DNA from: Sciurus carolinensis
Taxonomy: Eukaryota > Chordata > Mammalia > Rodentia > Sciuridae
Assembly (NCBI RefSeq): GCF_902686445.1
Contig: NC_062217.1
Span: forward strand, 81,425,258-81,489,257
Length of the DNA: 64,000 nt
Reading direction: 5' to 3'
In this document: piece by piece, positions 1 to 11,140 of the stretch
How positions within the stretch are numbered: the stretch's first letter is position 1
Layout: every line of letters begins with the position of its first letter
Notes under the pieces: generated by a model
Told to the model about the DNA's origin: nothing
Database searches by the model: none
Seen by the model: the letters and a program-made list of their open reading frames with translations, nothing else
Program-made: the position numbers and the translations under genes

Positions 1-669
1 TACTTCACACATCCTACCAAGTATGTCCTCCTTTGGGGTTGACCATAAACTTCAAGATTCTTCTCTCAAGGATTTTTCTAATTTACCTCAGCTGGGTTCA
101 AGTGTTTAGAACAGATTGCTCAGTCCAAGTTCCCCAGCCTCAATGGCATGCAGAGAACACCAGCTGCCTGGGCCCAGCTGGGATCAGATATGCCTATCAA
201 ACAAGGCTCTGCTCAGCTGTGTGGGAGGCACCAAGACCAACTGGACACAATTGCTTCTCCAGCATCTTACTTGCTAGTTCAGGAGAGAGAAAACAGAAAT
301 AGGCTGTGTAGCATTGGACATGAGCCACAATGAAGACAGAACAATGTGCTATGAGATGGGAAGGTAGAGGTCATCTCTGGTTGGGGACAAATCCAACATA
401 CATCATAAAGTGACTTGAGTTGAACTTGTATAGAATGGGTAGGGTTGTGGTATAAAAAGATGGTGATGGGAGGGAACTTGAAGTAGATGATAAGCAGCAA
501 CAAAGGTATCTAGAAGGTGACACAGGAGAATTAAATCTGGCTCACCCACAATACAGACAGGAGCTATGACGGAGGGGGCAGGTGAGGTCAGCTGAAGTCA
601 GACCTAGAGGTCCTTGAACAACAGGTTGAGATTCTACTTGATAAGCAGTGAGACTGCACCAAACCCTTC
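1..669. other. Unassigned non-coding DNA
   Basis: No repeat family, splice-flanked exon or convincing coding frame was recognised. The overlapping 89- and 61-codon frames near the left end have no recognisable motif and are not supported as genes. Confidence 0.6.
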
Positions 670-850
670 TGCCTTATTCATCTACAAAGTACTTTTGAGC
701 CCAGGCTATGCATAAGACACTGAGTTGGTTGCTGGAAGAAAAAACAAAAACACATAAGTTTCCTTATCTCAAGAAGCTTACAAACTAGGGGAGGGGGAAA
801 TGGATCATGAAAAAAATAACAATTTATATTCTCATCATTAATGAGGAGGA
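670..850 (-). repeat. L2 LINE 3'-end fragment
   Basis: The order of words matches the antisense of the L2 3' tail: a 'ttattcatctacaaagtact' opening, then 'gcataagacactgagt', then a stretch close to 'aagaagcttacaaact'. The element is old and diverged, so the boundaries are approximate. Confidence 0.5.
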
Positions 851-1084
851 GGGAAAACATTTCGGTGCCCTTACAGAGAATAACGAGGATGCTCAGGGCT
901 TTAGAAGCATTATTTGAGAGGAGCCCCCCAAAAGGCATAGAAATTGGCAAAAGAGTTTGGCAAGAGGTTTGGAGTGCTGTGCGCAGAAGGAACAGCACAG
1001 GTGAAGCCCTGAGTGCAAAGGCCTTAGAGAGGCGAAGTAGCAGAACATGAGCCATGTGGCTGGAGAGCACTTCACAGGACACTC

Positions 1085-2230
1085 GCTGACAGGATGGCAG
1101 GGGTGGATGGGGTCAGGATTTGAATGCCATGTGGAGGACTCTGGTTCTAAATATAATTCGAACTCACTAAAGGGTTTGAAAAAGGATCGGCACACAACTT
1201 GATTCACATTGTTAAAAGAATATTCCAGATGCCATCGTAGAAAACAGAGTAGGGGGACTAGAAGCCAAGAACCACAATACAGTAGTGGCGGCAGCTTGTG
1301 GTAGGGTGACTGCAGTAGAGATGAGAACTAACAGACAGACTGGGGAGATATTCAGGGGAAACAAGGGACAGGACTTAGTGAGGGATTGGGCATGGGAGTT
1401 AGGGAGAGGTGATGCTGGAGTGGTGGTCTACACAGAATAAATTGAAATAGGAAAACAAATGGGCTTAATTGTTAAGGTACTTGTCCAGGTAAGAAGGTTA
1501 GGGCGATCACTAGAGGGGCAGGACAGGAAATAAGACTTGCAGGAAAGGTGTCAGGAATTCTGCTGAGGGAAAATTTATACTACTTGATGCTTGAACATAG
1601 AGTGTGAGGGAAGAGGTTGAGGAAGACTCAGAGAGACCTCTAATCCAGCAACTGGAAACCGAGACTAGTTTGGACACTGGATGAAAATGGAACTGATTTG
1701 GAGATTATTCTCATGGACATAATATTTGGTTTTGGGTGCAGAGTTGATGGGGTTAGCCAGGGAGGAAGTGGAGAGAGAAGTGTGACAGAATCTTGGTGAA
1801 CATTAACTCTTGGGGTTCAAAGGAAGAAAGAAACAATGAGGTGGGGGCTGAGGAGACCAGAAGCAGGGGAGAAAGTCCATATGGTAGGAGAAGACAGAAA
1901 CACCAAAAGCTACAGAAAGGGAGAGGAGAGAAAGGTGGAGACTCCCAGGTCTTAAAGACCAGAAAGGCGTTAACGGCTGGAGAGAGAAAAGGCTTAGGGG
2001 TACTGGAGTTCAGAGAAAGGAGAACAGGAACGTGAGGTAGCAGAGGAGCAAATGTAGGAGGCTCTTCCAAAAGGCTCAAGGGACCAATAGAGTAATTGAG
2101 TGCAGAATAATTTAAGGCAGGGAAAATCAAGGACAAGGTGATTGGGAGCTCATGTTAGGGATGCTCCACCACATTAAGGAAAAAGCCAGTAGAAATAGAG
2201 AAATTAAACATGTACAATAAAGCCCAGGAT
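1085..2230. repeat. Ancient interspersed repeat, family not named
   Basis: This purine-rich block resembles a widespread old mammalian repeat that reads like: repeat-gene-sized GA-rich text with phrases such as excess 'ggatcggcacacaacttgat', 'cagtagtggcggcag' and 'gaccagaaagg'. I recognise the style of the family but not its name with certainty. The 127- and 80-codon frames inside it are opposite-strand products of GA-rich sequence and are not genes. The shorter block at 29360-29720 looks like another copy. Confidence 0.35.
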
Positions 2231-2723
2231 TAGGCAAGGCTTTAAATCTTTAAATCTGTGATTGAATGGAGAAGAGATCATCAATTATGTTATGGTTGTC
2301 TGTATATAACTAAAAATTCAACTAACAGTAACTAGTACAACAACAACAACAAAATTCTTTCCCCCCAAATAAATTCTGGAAGTAGGTATTTGCTTCTGGT
2401 GCTCTCAAGTGCCCAGGATTGCTTGGTGGCTTTGCACTGCCATGCTCAGTGTTGGCTTTCCTCTTGTTTGTGGCCTCACAGTCCTGGGATGGTTGCTGTA
2501 GAGGTGTACATTATAACTGCCATCAAGGAAAAAAGATAAGGCAGTTCCCCACCCCGAAACCAGTTCCTCTCATGCTGGAAGCCCCAGGTGACTTCCTCTA
2601 GTGCTCATTGGACAATTCTGGCTCACATGATCACTAATGGGTGCAAAGGAGGTTGAGGATATCAGTAATTCTTTTCAGTATCCCTAATGATAAGTGGTAG
2701 GAATGAAAGAGGTTATTACCAGC
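2231..2723. other. Unassigned non-coding DNA
   Basis: This stretch holds a short (CAA)n run near 2338-2351 and a C-run near 2360. No gene or repeat family was recognised. The ancient repeat on its left may continue through it. Confidence 0.5.
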
Positions 2724-3095
2724 TGCTATGGTTGGGGTAAGTGTCCCCAAAAGGTTTGTTGTTAGGGCCTGGTCCCCAGGGTGAACTATTGGTAGGTGGT
2801 AGAACCTTGAGGAAGTGGGGACTAATGGGAGGTCCTTAGAACTTTCTGGGCATCCCCTTGAAGGGGATTGTGGAACTCTCACACTTTCCTCCCTTACTTT
2901 GCTTTCTGGCTATTATATGAATGATTTTGCTCTGTCACACACTCTTGCCATAATATGCTGCCTAGCCACAGGACTCAACAATGGGGCCAATTAATCATGG
3001 ACTGGAATCGCTGAAACTGGGAGCCAAAACAAACCTTTTCTCTTTATAAGTTCATTGATTCAGGTTTTTAGTTACAGTGATAGAAAGCAGACACA
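2724..3095 (+). mobile_element. Solo LTR, MaLR/ERVL-like
   Basis: The block begins TGCTATGGTTGGGGTAAGTG and ends in ACACA. It contains the typical internal order of this LTR class: 'gtccccaaaaggtt', 'ggtggtagaacctt', 'ccccttgaaggggat', 'gccacaggactcaaca', 'gaaactgggagccaaaaca', then an 'agttacagtgatagaaagc' tail. No internal retroviral region is attached, so it is a solo LTR. Both the TG...CA ends and the orientation can be read directly; the family name is from memory. Confidence 0.7.
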
Positions 3096-3736
3096 GAAGC
3101 TTTTGAGTCAGCCATAGAGATGCAGAATATAATATAGGGGAGAGGTTGTTAGAGAGAAATTACATGGTTCCTGAGAAAGAGATAATGCAGAAGAAGGTGA
3201 ATGAGGTGGTTTTGTTCATAAGCTCAGGACAAGGGTCCATCCTTGGGAAGAGAGGGAGGGAGGGAGGGAAGAGAGTTAGAATATCACCTTGGCAACAATA
3301 AGAGAAAGCCAGCAAGATGGGTAACCCATAGGGGTGTACCATAGTCCAAGAATCTTAGAGAAACATTCTGTTATTGAAACAGCACTTTTAAATTTCAAGG
3401 GTTTAAAAAATGATTTAGAATAATCATTTTATTTTTCTTGAAAGGTTCACTTTCAAATTTGTGCGATGTTCTAATGCAAATACATATTTCTTCAAATATT
3501 GAAGGGACTGGTTGAACTAATTTTAGAGAGGATGAATGGCAACTTAGCGTCAATGTCAAGTAAGGAGGGAGGGCTGAGAAAAATTTCCAACAATGTTCAC
3601 TTAGCATAGAGAAACAAACCAAATAAATGATTCTTCTGTGTTCTTCAATGACAGAAATTATGTAATTTTGAGTCAACTGAAAATTCCAAAGGCAGTCTTT
3701 AAATATGCATGTCAGCTGACTTCCTCCTCCTCACAG
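3096..3736. other. Unassigned DNA with a (GGGA)n tract
   Basis: A purine tract of GGGA units lies at about 3251-3272. The sequence to its left may continue the ancient GA-rich repeat that the LTR interrupts. No gene was recognised. Confidence 0.5.
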
Positions 3737-3765
3737 CAACCCCAGTTCCCCAGCCATCTGCTCCG
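3737..3765 (+). other. Possible 29-nt micro-exon (weak)
   Basis: A pyrimidine-rich stretch ending in CACAG directly precedes the segment, and GTAAGC directly follows it, so both splice consensus signals are present around 29 nt. The segment is a little richer in G+C than its surroundings. A single AG...GTAAG pairing occurs often by chance and there is no neighbouring exon to support it. Confidence 0.1.
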
Positions 3766-4649
3766 GTAAGCGCAAGTGTCAAGAGGTCGCTCCCCCTGCC
3801 AACCCTGAGCCACTTTCTAACTGACAGGGAGAAAAATGTGGGTTTGCAGAACTCACCAGTTGTTTTCTCTGGGGTCTGAAACCATAACATTTCCATTCAG
3901 AGGAAACAGTCTAGGATGTTTATTTTTTCAAACTTCATGAATATTAAAAGCACCATAATTGAAGCCAAAACATAAGAAAAATGAATGCAGTGGTACCAAA
4001 TGTGGGTGTTCTGCTTTCAAAGCAGTCTCCCTCCATGTAAAATGTTTGAAGCAAAAGAAGATAAATGGTATAAACACAAAGCTAAATCAAGTACAGTTTT
4101 GAAGATCATAATTTTATCTGGGCTTTTGCTGTCCCCGAGGAAGGAAGGCGACATGAGAAAGAACAGTGTTGTTATTTGAAAAGAATGAGCACACATCTAC
4201 TGAAAATTCAGTGTACCAATTCTACTTTAAAGGTTCAGATTTGTTTGGCCTGGATATACCATGAACCTCTGAGGATTTACATATCTTTAACCTAATGTGA
4301 AGAACTAATAACCAGTGAGTGGCTTAGATAAGACCTTATGAATATTCAAACCTTCTAAACCTCCGAGTATGGAGACATATTTCTCAACACTACAGTATGC
4401 ATCCTATTATTTCTTTTCAAACTCTCTGGCCCAATAGCAGCCCCATGGTGGAGAAATTCACTGGCATTATGAAAAAAAAAAATCAGAATGTTAACAAAGA
4501 CAGTTAATAGTCTATTTTGGAACTGAGGATGATTTGGCACTTCCTAAGAGTCAAATCTGATTTGCTTTTTAAGACAAAAGTCATCAAACATTGAACTCAC
4601 TCCTGAAATGGAGAAGCCATGAACTGTTGTTCAATAAAGTGATAAAGCA
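3766..4649. other. Unassigned non-coding DNA
   Basis: This is ordinary AT-rich sequence with no recognised repeat. The 60-70 codon frames here have no features of a protein. Confidence 0.55.
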
Positions 4650-4861
4650 CGGGTCAAGTATCCCTTATCCAAAAGGCTTGGGAACAGAAGTGCTCAGATT
4701 TGAGATTGTTCCTTCAGATTTTAGACTACTTGCTTAGACTTCCAGATTTAGCATCCCTAATCTGAAAAGAGTAAAATCTGAAATCCAAAACTTTTTATGA
4801 AAGTTTCAGATTTTGGAGCACTTCAGAATTTGCAGTTTTGAATTAGGGGTGCTCAACCAGT
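4650..4861. mobile_element. Tigger/pogo-like MITE fossil
   Basis: The left end reads GGTCAAGTATCCCTTATCC. The reverse complement of the right end reads CTGGTTGAGCACCCCTAATT, so the element has imperfect terminal inverted repeats. The interior repeats 'cagatttt' and 'aaatctgaaatcc' phrases typical of a short non-autonomous Tigger-type family. It has no coding capacity. The exact family name was not assigned. Confidence 0.65.
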
Positions 4862-4870
4862 ACAGACTTA

Positions 4871-4960
4871 ATTTTTCTTTTTATCCTGGTGCTGGGGATG
4901 GAGCCCAGTACCTTCTGCATGCTAAGCATGAGCTGTACCACTGAGCTACACACCCAGTCC
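4871..4960 (-). mobile_element. ID-type SINE
   Basis: Reading leftwards, the antisense of the tRNA-like head is clear: 'gctgagctacacacccag' region on the right, 'ggtgctggggatggagccc' on the left and a T-rich tail at 4871-4885 that is the A-tail on the other strand. It sits about 10 bases from the right end of the Tigger-like MITE. Confidence 0.8.
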
Positions 4961-5467
4961 TTGATTTTTTTACATAAATGCTTTTTCTGGTGTGTTGAGG
5001 GGCTTAGGAGGGGTATGATGGCAGTGGGGATCCCAAGCATACCAGCTCTGTGGTGGTGCGGTGGGGTGGGGAGGGCAATACTGAGCTAGCATTTGTGTAC
5101 TTTGCATCTGAAAATTTCATGCATTTGAGCTACAGGAGAAGGGAAAAGGTGACACAAGGAAGAGTAGGCAGCAGGAAAAGGAAATACAAAATCATTTTGC
5201 AGGGGAAAGAGGAAAAGGAGAAGAGAAAGGCCCTGGAAAGCCCAGAAGTGCTTTTTCTGTTATTGTTGGGGTCCTGCCAGGGCATCAGGAGAAGTTACTT
5301 CCAAGTCATTTTCAGTTCATAAATTTATTCTTCCAAACATTTCTGAGTCAACTAAATGTAAAAATAGATCTGCAATAATTTAAATTTTAATTTATTCCTG
5401 ATAATGTCACTCATTTTTATTTTCCAACTTTAAGTTGATTTTTAGGACATGCTCCATCTGTTGTGTA
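4961..5467. other. Unassigned non-coding DNA
   Basis: The block includes a purine-rich segment around 5130-5240 that gives a 90-codon Lys/Arg/Glu-rich frame. The composition explains the open frame. No repeat was named. Confidence 0.5.
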
Positions 5468-5690
5468 TGTCTCATTCATTCTTTAGCAAAATATTCCTTG
5501 AACCCCAGCAAGATGCTAGACACAGGCATATTGGAGGCAGGTTGGAATTATGCTGGATTATAAGAGAGATTCAGTTCCTGCCCTCTAGGGTATCCTGTTC
5601 ACTGGAAAACAAGGATCCTAAATGAATAATAAATCCAAGAAAAGTACAAGGTGAGTGCTCTGGGAGTTGACGGTGGTTGGGAGACAAGTG
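5468..5690 (-). repeat. L2 LINE 3'-end fragment
   Basis: The antisense L2 tail order is visible: 'cattcattctttagcaaaat', 'attccttgaaccccag', 'agatgctagacacaggcat', then 'cagttcctgccctctagggt' and 'aatgaataataaatcc'. This is the arrangement expected for the reverse complement of the L2 3' end. Confidence 0.65.
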
Positions 5691-5970
5691 GGGAAAAAAT
5701 CAGGAAAGAACCCTGAAACTGGAAAGATGAGCATGGTTGATCAAATGACAGATCCTGTGGCCTTGCTGGTTGCAGCCCCCTGGTCTCTTTTGACTTGTCT
5801 CTGCTCAATTCCTGCAGCTTTCCTCGGCAGATGTTTCACACCACCAGCACCTCAATCTCAGGAGTCTTCTACTGAAACTTTGGCTTCATTCTCATTTCCA
5901 TAAGCATTGCCCTGTCAGAGCTAGCCCACAGGGACTCTAATCCTGCTATACTATGCCTGGGCTCTCAGGC
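5691..5970. other. Unassigned non-coding DNA
   Basis: No feature was recognised between the L2 fragment and the next LTR. Confidence 0.55.
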
Positions 5971-6402
5971 TGTTATAGCTTAGATATGAGGTGTCCCCCA
6001 AAAGCTCCTGTGTGAGACAATGTAAGAAAGTTTAGAGGTGAAGTGATTGGGTTATGAGAACTTTAATCAGTCCATTAATCCACTTATAGGGATTAACTGG
6101 GTGGTAACTGTAGGCAGGTAGGTGTGGCTGGAGGAGGTGGGTCACTGAGGGCATTACTTTGGGGATTATATTTTGTCCTTGGTGAGTAGAGTTCTCTCTG
6201 CTTCCTGGTGCCATGTCCTGAGTTACTTTCCTGTGTCAAAACCTTCTGTTATGGTGTTCTGTCTCACTCAGGCACAGAACAATAAAGTCAGACATCTATG
6301 GACTGAGACTCTGAAACCGTGAGTAGCAAATAAACTTTCCCTCCCCTAAAATTGTTCTTGTTGGGTCTTTTGGTCACAGCAGTGAAAAAGCTGACTAAAA
6401 CA
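5971..6402 (+). mobile_element. MaLR-type LTR, forward copy
   Basis: The LTR starts TGTTATAGCTTAGATATGAG and ends GCTGACTAAAACA, so it has clean TG...CA ends. 'aataaactttccctcccct' carries a polyadenylation signal. The same family occurs at 7274-7712 (opposite strand), 28841-29294 (opposite strand) and 31676-32081 (same strand). Its right end abuts retroviral-type internal sequence that runs in the opposite orientation, which is abnormal for a provirus. Confidence 0.8.
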
Positions 6403-7273
6403 TAGGCCTTCTTTTGTAGTTTTGGTGGAAGCCTCCAAAATCCCCTAACTCCAGCTTTCTGCAATCCCGCAGAACCAGGATCAAGTGGTTCATGCCAGTG
6501 TGTGCCACTACTTTGAGCAGTAGCTAAGCCTTCTGGGAACACAGCGGTAGCAGCCTCTGAGCCCAGAGAACTGAGCATGGTGAAACAACTTCCTTGGCAC
6601 TCCTTGGGCAAGCAGGGAGCCCTCAGGATCTCTTCCCAAAGAAATTTTTACTCTTACACTCTCAAGTCTGAGAAGGATGTGGTTTTGCCAATTCCTGAGA
6701 TTCCCTTAAGCCATCTTTCCTGTTGTCTCTGTGCAAAGTACTTAACATCTCTTTTGTGGTTGCAATGTCTTTATAATCACAATTTCCTTAACCCATTTTA
6801 CTTGTACTTTTCTGGTCAAGTTGCAATTTTTCAAATCTTTCTATTCCTGATTATCACAGTAAACTTGGCTAAAAATTACCAGCTACATCCACATCACTGC
6901 CTGGATGTTGTGTTGCCTTGACATTACATCTCTACCAGATTAATTAGCCCATAATTTTAAAATTCAGTCTCACAAAAAGTCCCAGGGAATGGGCAGGGCC
7001 AGAAGATAACATGATTGGGCCCTAGTCCAATTTCCAATGGGATTTTCCTCTGAGACTCCATGAGCTCAGACTTTATTGCCCATGGTCCTAACACCATTCT
7101 GTTCTTCTAAACTCCTACCAGAATTGCCCACTAAACTATTCTTACAACATTCTAAGACTTTTTCAGCTTTCATCCATAAACTTTTCAAAATCCCTTTCTT
7201 GCAAACCAGCTCCAATGGCTTCCGAACCACATAGGTTAGTCAGCGCAAGGACTCTACTCTTGGTACCAATTTC
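6403..7273 (-). mobile_element. MaLR internal region, antisense
   Basis: The sequence next to the right LTR carries the typical antisense MaLR leader phrase 'ggtaccaatttctgttttag'. Further left it holds phrases typical of the same internal region, such as 'ggtggaagcctccaaaatcc' and 'gcctctgagcccagag'. MaLR internals are normally non-coding or decayed relatives of ERVL; no gag or pol frame survives here. The 107- and 114-codon frames at the left part are accidental. Orientation is the minus strand, matching the LTR on its right. Confidence 0.65.
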
Positions 7274-7712
7274 TGTTTTAGTCAGCTTTTTCATCACTGT
7301 GAACAAAACACCTGACAAGAACAATCTAGAAGAGGAAAATTTTATTTTGGCTCACAATTTCAGAGGTTCAGTCCATACTTGACCAACTTCATAGCTTTGG
7401 GCCTGAAATGAGGCAGAATATCATGGCAGATGGGTGTGGCAGAAGAAAGCAGTTCAGGACATGACAGCCAAGAAGCAGAGAGAAACTCTTGCTCACCAGG
7501 GACAGAAGATAAACCCCAAAGTCACACTGCCAGTGATCTACTTCCTCCAGCCACACCCAACCTGCCCAATTATTACCTAGTTAATTCATATTAGTGGATT
7601 AATCCATTGATTAGGTAATAATCCCACAATCCAACCATTTCACTCCTGAACATTGCTGCATAGTCTCACACATGAACTTTTGGGGAACAACTCATATCTA
7701 AACCATAATACA
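7274..7712 (-). mobile_element. MaLR-type LTR, reverse copy
   Basis: Reading the minus strand, the LTR runs from a TATTATGGTTTAGATATGAG start near 7710 to ACTAAAACA at 7274. It is the same family as the forward LTR at 5971-6402. It is attached to the antisense internal region, so it is the 5' LTR of a minus-strand MaLR element. Confidence 0.8.
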
Positions 7713-7789
7713 TTTTATAAATGTAAGATTTTATACTTAATAGATGTATTTGCTGTTACATCTGTTTTGTTATAGTGATGCTAATGATG

Positions 7790-7819
7790 CTGATGCTGCT
7801 GCTGCTGCTGCTGCTGCTG
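7790..7819 (+). repeat. (CTG)n trinucleotide repeat
   Basis: The tract consists of about nine near-perfect GCT units and leads straight into an antisense ID SINE. Interrupted ATG/CTG units precede it. Confidence 0.9.
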
Positions 7820-7876
7820 GGGATCTTGTACATAATAGGCAAGTGCTCTAACACTGAGCTATCTTACCAGCTCTGC
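7817..7876 (-). mobile_element. ID-type SINE, truncated
   Basis: The antisense head 'gctggggatcttgtacat', 'gcaagtgctctaacactgag' and 'ctatcttaccagc' is recognisable. The normal T-rich tail is replaced by the CTG tract, which is therefore likely to have grown from the SINE tail boundary. Confidence 0.65.
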
Positions 7877-8608
7877 TATATTAATTATTAAAATCTCAAA
7901 TGAGATTCTTTCTCATTTTGTTCAAAGCTACCATTTTATTCTACACAATCGCACCTCTTTCTCTTCTGTGTTCATTAATTGTTTCTGCCACAAGTCACTC
8001 CCTTCCTACCTTGTCTCCCATCTCTTCTGGGCCTGGGGTATATTATTCTTTCCTACTGAAATGCTGTCCTTTCTCTTAGATATTAGGGGAAAAAAATCTC
8101 TGTTCTCCTCCAAGATCTTTCTGAAGGGTGGGGTGTCACTGTTTTGGGAAGTCTTCACAATTTTCTTGACCCCCACCACCTCAAAGCTGACTATGTCTTT
8201 AGGTATTTTAGGTATATACTTCAATCTGTGTAATTCCTTGGTAATTATGCAGAACATATTGTGCTATACATTGTTCCCTTCACTAGTTCCTTGAGAGTAA
8301 CAACCAAATAGTTCATTTTTCCATTCTGGGCCTGATTTAGCTCAACGACTTGAAGAAAGGAGACTCAGTCAATTTTTTTTTTTTTTTTTTAACCTAAGTT
8401 CAATAAAACATGATTTGAAAGTTCTTTTGTCCCTCCCAAATCCAGTTGAGATGACTACTCTGTGAAATTAAAATACTATAAAAAAGCACAATCCAGTCTA
8501 TTATCTGATAAGTATCTAGTAAGGATCATATGTGGTAGGAACCCCAATGAAAGTATTAATTAAAATATCATTATACAATGAATTACTTCCCATAAAAATT
8601 CACTTATT
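7877..8608. other. Unassigned DNA with a T-run
   Basis: An 18-base T-run lies at 8373-8390 without a recognisable SINE body. The 108-codon frame at 7968-8294 is hydrophobic but has no family match that I know. Confidence 0.5.
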
Positions 8609-8725
8609 GGACTGGGAATGTAGCTAAGTGGTAGAGCTTTTGCCTGGTATGTGTGAGGTCTTGAGTTCTATTTCCGGTAGTACAAAAAACCCCAACCAAC
8701 CAACAAAACAAATAAACAAGAATTC
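8609..8725 (+). mobile_element. ID-type SINE, diverged
   Basis: The tRNA-like head reads 'ggactgggaatgtagctaag', followed by 'tggtagagcttttgcctgg' and 'tgagttctatttccggtag'. These correspond to the internal A and B box regions. The A-rich tail contains AACC repeats. Confidence 0.8.
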
Positions 8726-8729
8726 AGAT

Positions 8730-9112
8730 GTTGACATTACAACCTTTCTATATTTCTCAATATTACCTTCTTTGGAAATAAAGTTGTTGGACATATAATT
8801 AGTTGAGCTTAAATGAGGTCACTAGGGTAGGCCCTAATCCAAATTAGTGTTCCTATAAAAAGGGGAAATTTGGATACATGCAGACAAGGCGATGCTTCTA
8901 TAAACCAAGGAATACCAAAGATGACTAGCAAGTCACCAGGTGCCAGGACAGAGGCCTAGAACAGATTCTCCTTCACAGCCCTCAGTAGGAATCAGCCCTG
9001 CCAACACAGGATCTTGCACTTCCAGCCCCAGGTACTGTGAAACAATAATTTCTGTTGTTAAAGTCACTCTCTCTGTGGTGCTTTCTACTAGAGCCTTAGG
9101 AAATGAATCCAG
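8730..9112 (+). mobile_element. MLT1-like MaLR LTR, 5'-truncated
   Basis: The order is typical: 'ttgagcttaaatgaggtcac', 'aggccctaatccaaattagt', 'cctataaaaaggggaaattt', 'aagtcaccaggtgccaggac', 'ccctgccaacacaggatctt' and 'aataatttctgttgttaaag', ending with 'gagccttaggaaatgaa'. No internal region is present. Name from memory; the LTR nature is supported by the ordered consensus-like landmarks. Confidence 0.65.
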
Positions 9113-9639
9113 ATACTTATTGGGGGTCTATTGTCCATATGTTAATTGCTCTTGCCAAGTCTTCAATTGCTCTGCTTTGAATGGGAGAAGCACAGTAGAC
9201 AACTAGGGGGAAAAGGGTTGTTTGATGGGATGGGCACTGTCAGATATTACCAAACCAGCTTGTATGTGGAAAGACAAAGGCAAATAGGTTGAGGGGCAGG
9301 TTACTGGCTAGCATTTGTTTCCCCCATCCAGGTCAGCTACTTGGAAAAAATCATCTTCAATCATGAAAAAGTCTGTCATGTAAAAAACCAGAGTCTGTAA
9401 CCATACTATCATTTTTCTGTAAGTTCTTATGCAACCAGAGAGCAATGTCACAGAAAGCGCTAGAAAAATAGAGCCAGAAAGGATTAAATTGTTCAGCCCT
9501 ATGTTGACAGAAAGATGAATATCAGAGTCATCATAAAACACTCCTACCATGGGTGAGGCAGCTTCTTTATTGAGAAGACTGCATAGGACTCCCTCATCCA
9601 TTATTCTGATAACTTGCAGGTGATAGGGGAACTTCACAT
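9113..9639. other. Unassigned non-coding DNA
   Basis: A 109-codon frame on the minus strand (9308-9637) has no recognisable domain. No repeat was assigned. Confidence 0.5.
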
Positions 9640-9745
9640 CATACCCATTTTATGAAAGAAAAGTGGAGGCTAGAAGTTGAGTTATCCCCAGGCTACCACA
9701 GAAGTGCCTGGCAGGATGGAATCTGGACTTGATCACTACAATTTC
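9640..9745 (-). repeat. MIR SINE fragment
   Basis: The antisense MIR core is recognisable: 'cccattttatgaaagaaaag', then 'tggaggctagaag', 'gttgagttatccccaggcta' and 'tggaatctgga'. Confidence 0.6.
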
Positions 9746-11042
9746 AGTTTTGACAATCTGCAAGCATAAATCTTGGCTGGGATGGATATCGACATGAAGA
9801 GAGTCATTTTTCTGAAGTTGAAAAAGATAGTAAAAGGCAGAAAAAGATTTCACGCCTTGTGTACTGCACACTCTTGCACACTCAGGCTGGCCCTCTGGGG
9901 CTGCAGACCACGCTTACCCTCTGCCCCCTGGGCCCTGCAGAGTGCTGGTTTGTGGCAGACAAACAATCAAGGCTTGCTGAAAGTGAAATAAAAGACTTCA
10001 ATAAAAGACTATTTTAGAAAGACTTCATGAACTGGCAAGTACATCCCTGCTGCTTCTGGCAGGGCTGTGCTGGTGGATCTGCTTATGGGAAAATTTTACT
10101 ATTAATGTTCATCTAAATAGAAGAATAGATCAATCTTCTCTGATGTGAGGAGAAGGGCTGTTTTTCACTCTGTGTTCCCACCAAGACGTGTTTCTAGGTT
10201 GTCTCTTTGCTTTGTGACGTAAGCACTGTAGTCCAGTCTGACTTCATTTAATCTCACTTTTCCTTCTTTCTTTGAGGTGATAACAGTCTACCCTGGAATC
10301 TGGACTAACATGGCACAGAGTCGAAAGTCTGGTTCCCCATAAAAGAAGGTGTCCCTAAGCTTCCTAGCAGGCACCGTTCTGGGTATAATTACAAGAACAA
10401 GGCTACAAGGATTAGAGTTAGAAGCTGTCACAGTGGGAAAGCACGGCTGGCTCACAGTCGCCCAAGATGCAAACAGATGAGCAACAAATGTGTGCAGCCT
10501 GCCAAACCTCCCCTTTTTTGGAAATCCTCACCCCTGCGTGGAATATTTGGACACATGCAGGCATATTAGATGTGGGCTACTAATTCTAAGAGCCAGCCAA
10601 AAAAAGAATGTGAGAACGCTGCTAACCCTTCTGCTTAGTGCTCTCTGAAGGGGCTCCAATAATCGCTTATTTATAACCTCTGAGCACTTGGTGGCCTTCC
10701 ATGGAAGGAGCAGGCAGCTGCCTACAGGAAACCAACTGCCCTGCCCACTGACTGGAAACAGATGTCCCTTTCTGTCATCTTTGCAAATAGTTGCAATTCC
10801 ATAAAGTGATCGTTGTCAACTTATTTCCTTCTATTTGTGGTTCACTGAAATTTCAGGATCTAAAGATCTCATCATCTTGTCATCAGCCACAGTTCATGCC
10901 TGAAACAATGTTGCAATAAGACTAACCATACTCATTCCTGTAAATTCATCCTTTTATTCTGAAGAAGTCTAGAAATCCGAAAGGGGCCTTGCTCGGGTTC
11001 ACTCACATTAAATTCTGAGTTACTTTACAGTAAAAACGTCTG
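9746..11042. other. Unassigned, possibly single-copy DNA
   Basis: This 1.3-kb block has no recognised repeat. A short direct repeat of AATAAAAGACT occurs at about 9987-10010. The segment at about 10640-10760 is slightly richer in G+C. I see no gene. Confidence 0.5.
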
Positions 11043-11140
11043 CTTTTTTCTTTTTCTTTTTTGCAGTGCTGGGGAATAAACCCAGGGCTTCAAAAATGTG
11101 AGGCAAGTACTCTACCACTGAGCTGTACCCCCAGCTCCAG
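11043..11140 (-). mobile_element. ID-type SINE
   Basis: The T-rich tail at 11043-11061 is followed by 'gtgctggggaataaacccag', then 'gcaagtactctaccactgag' and 'ctgtacccccagctcc'. This is a full antisense ID body. Confidence 0.85.
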
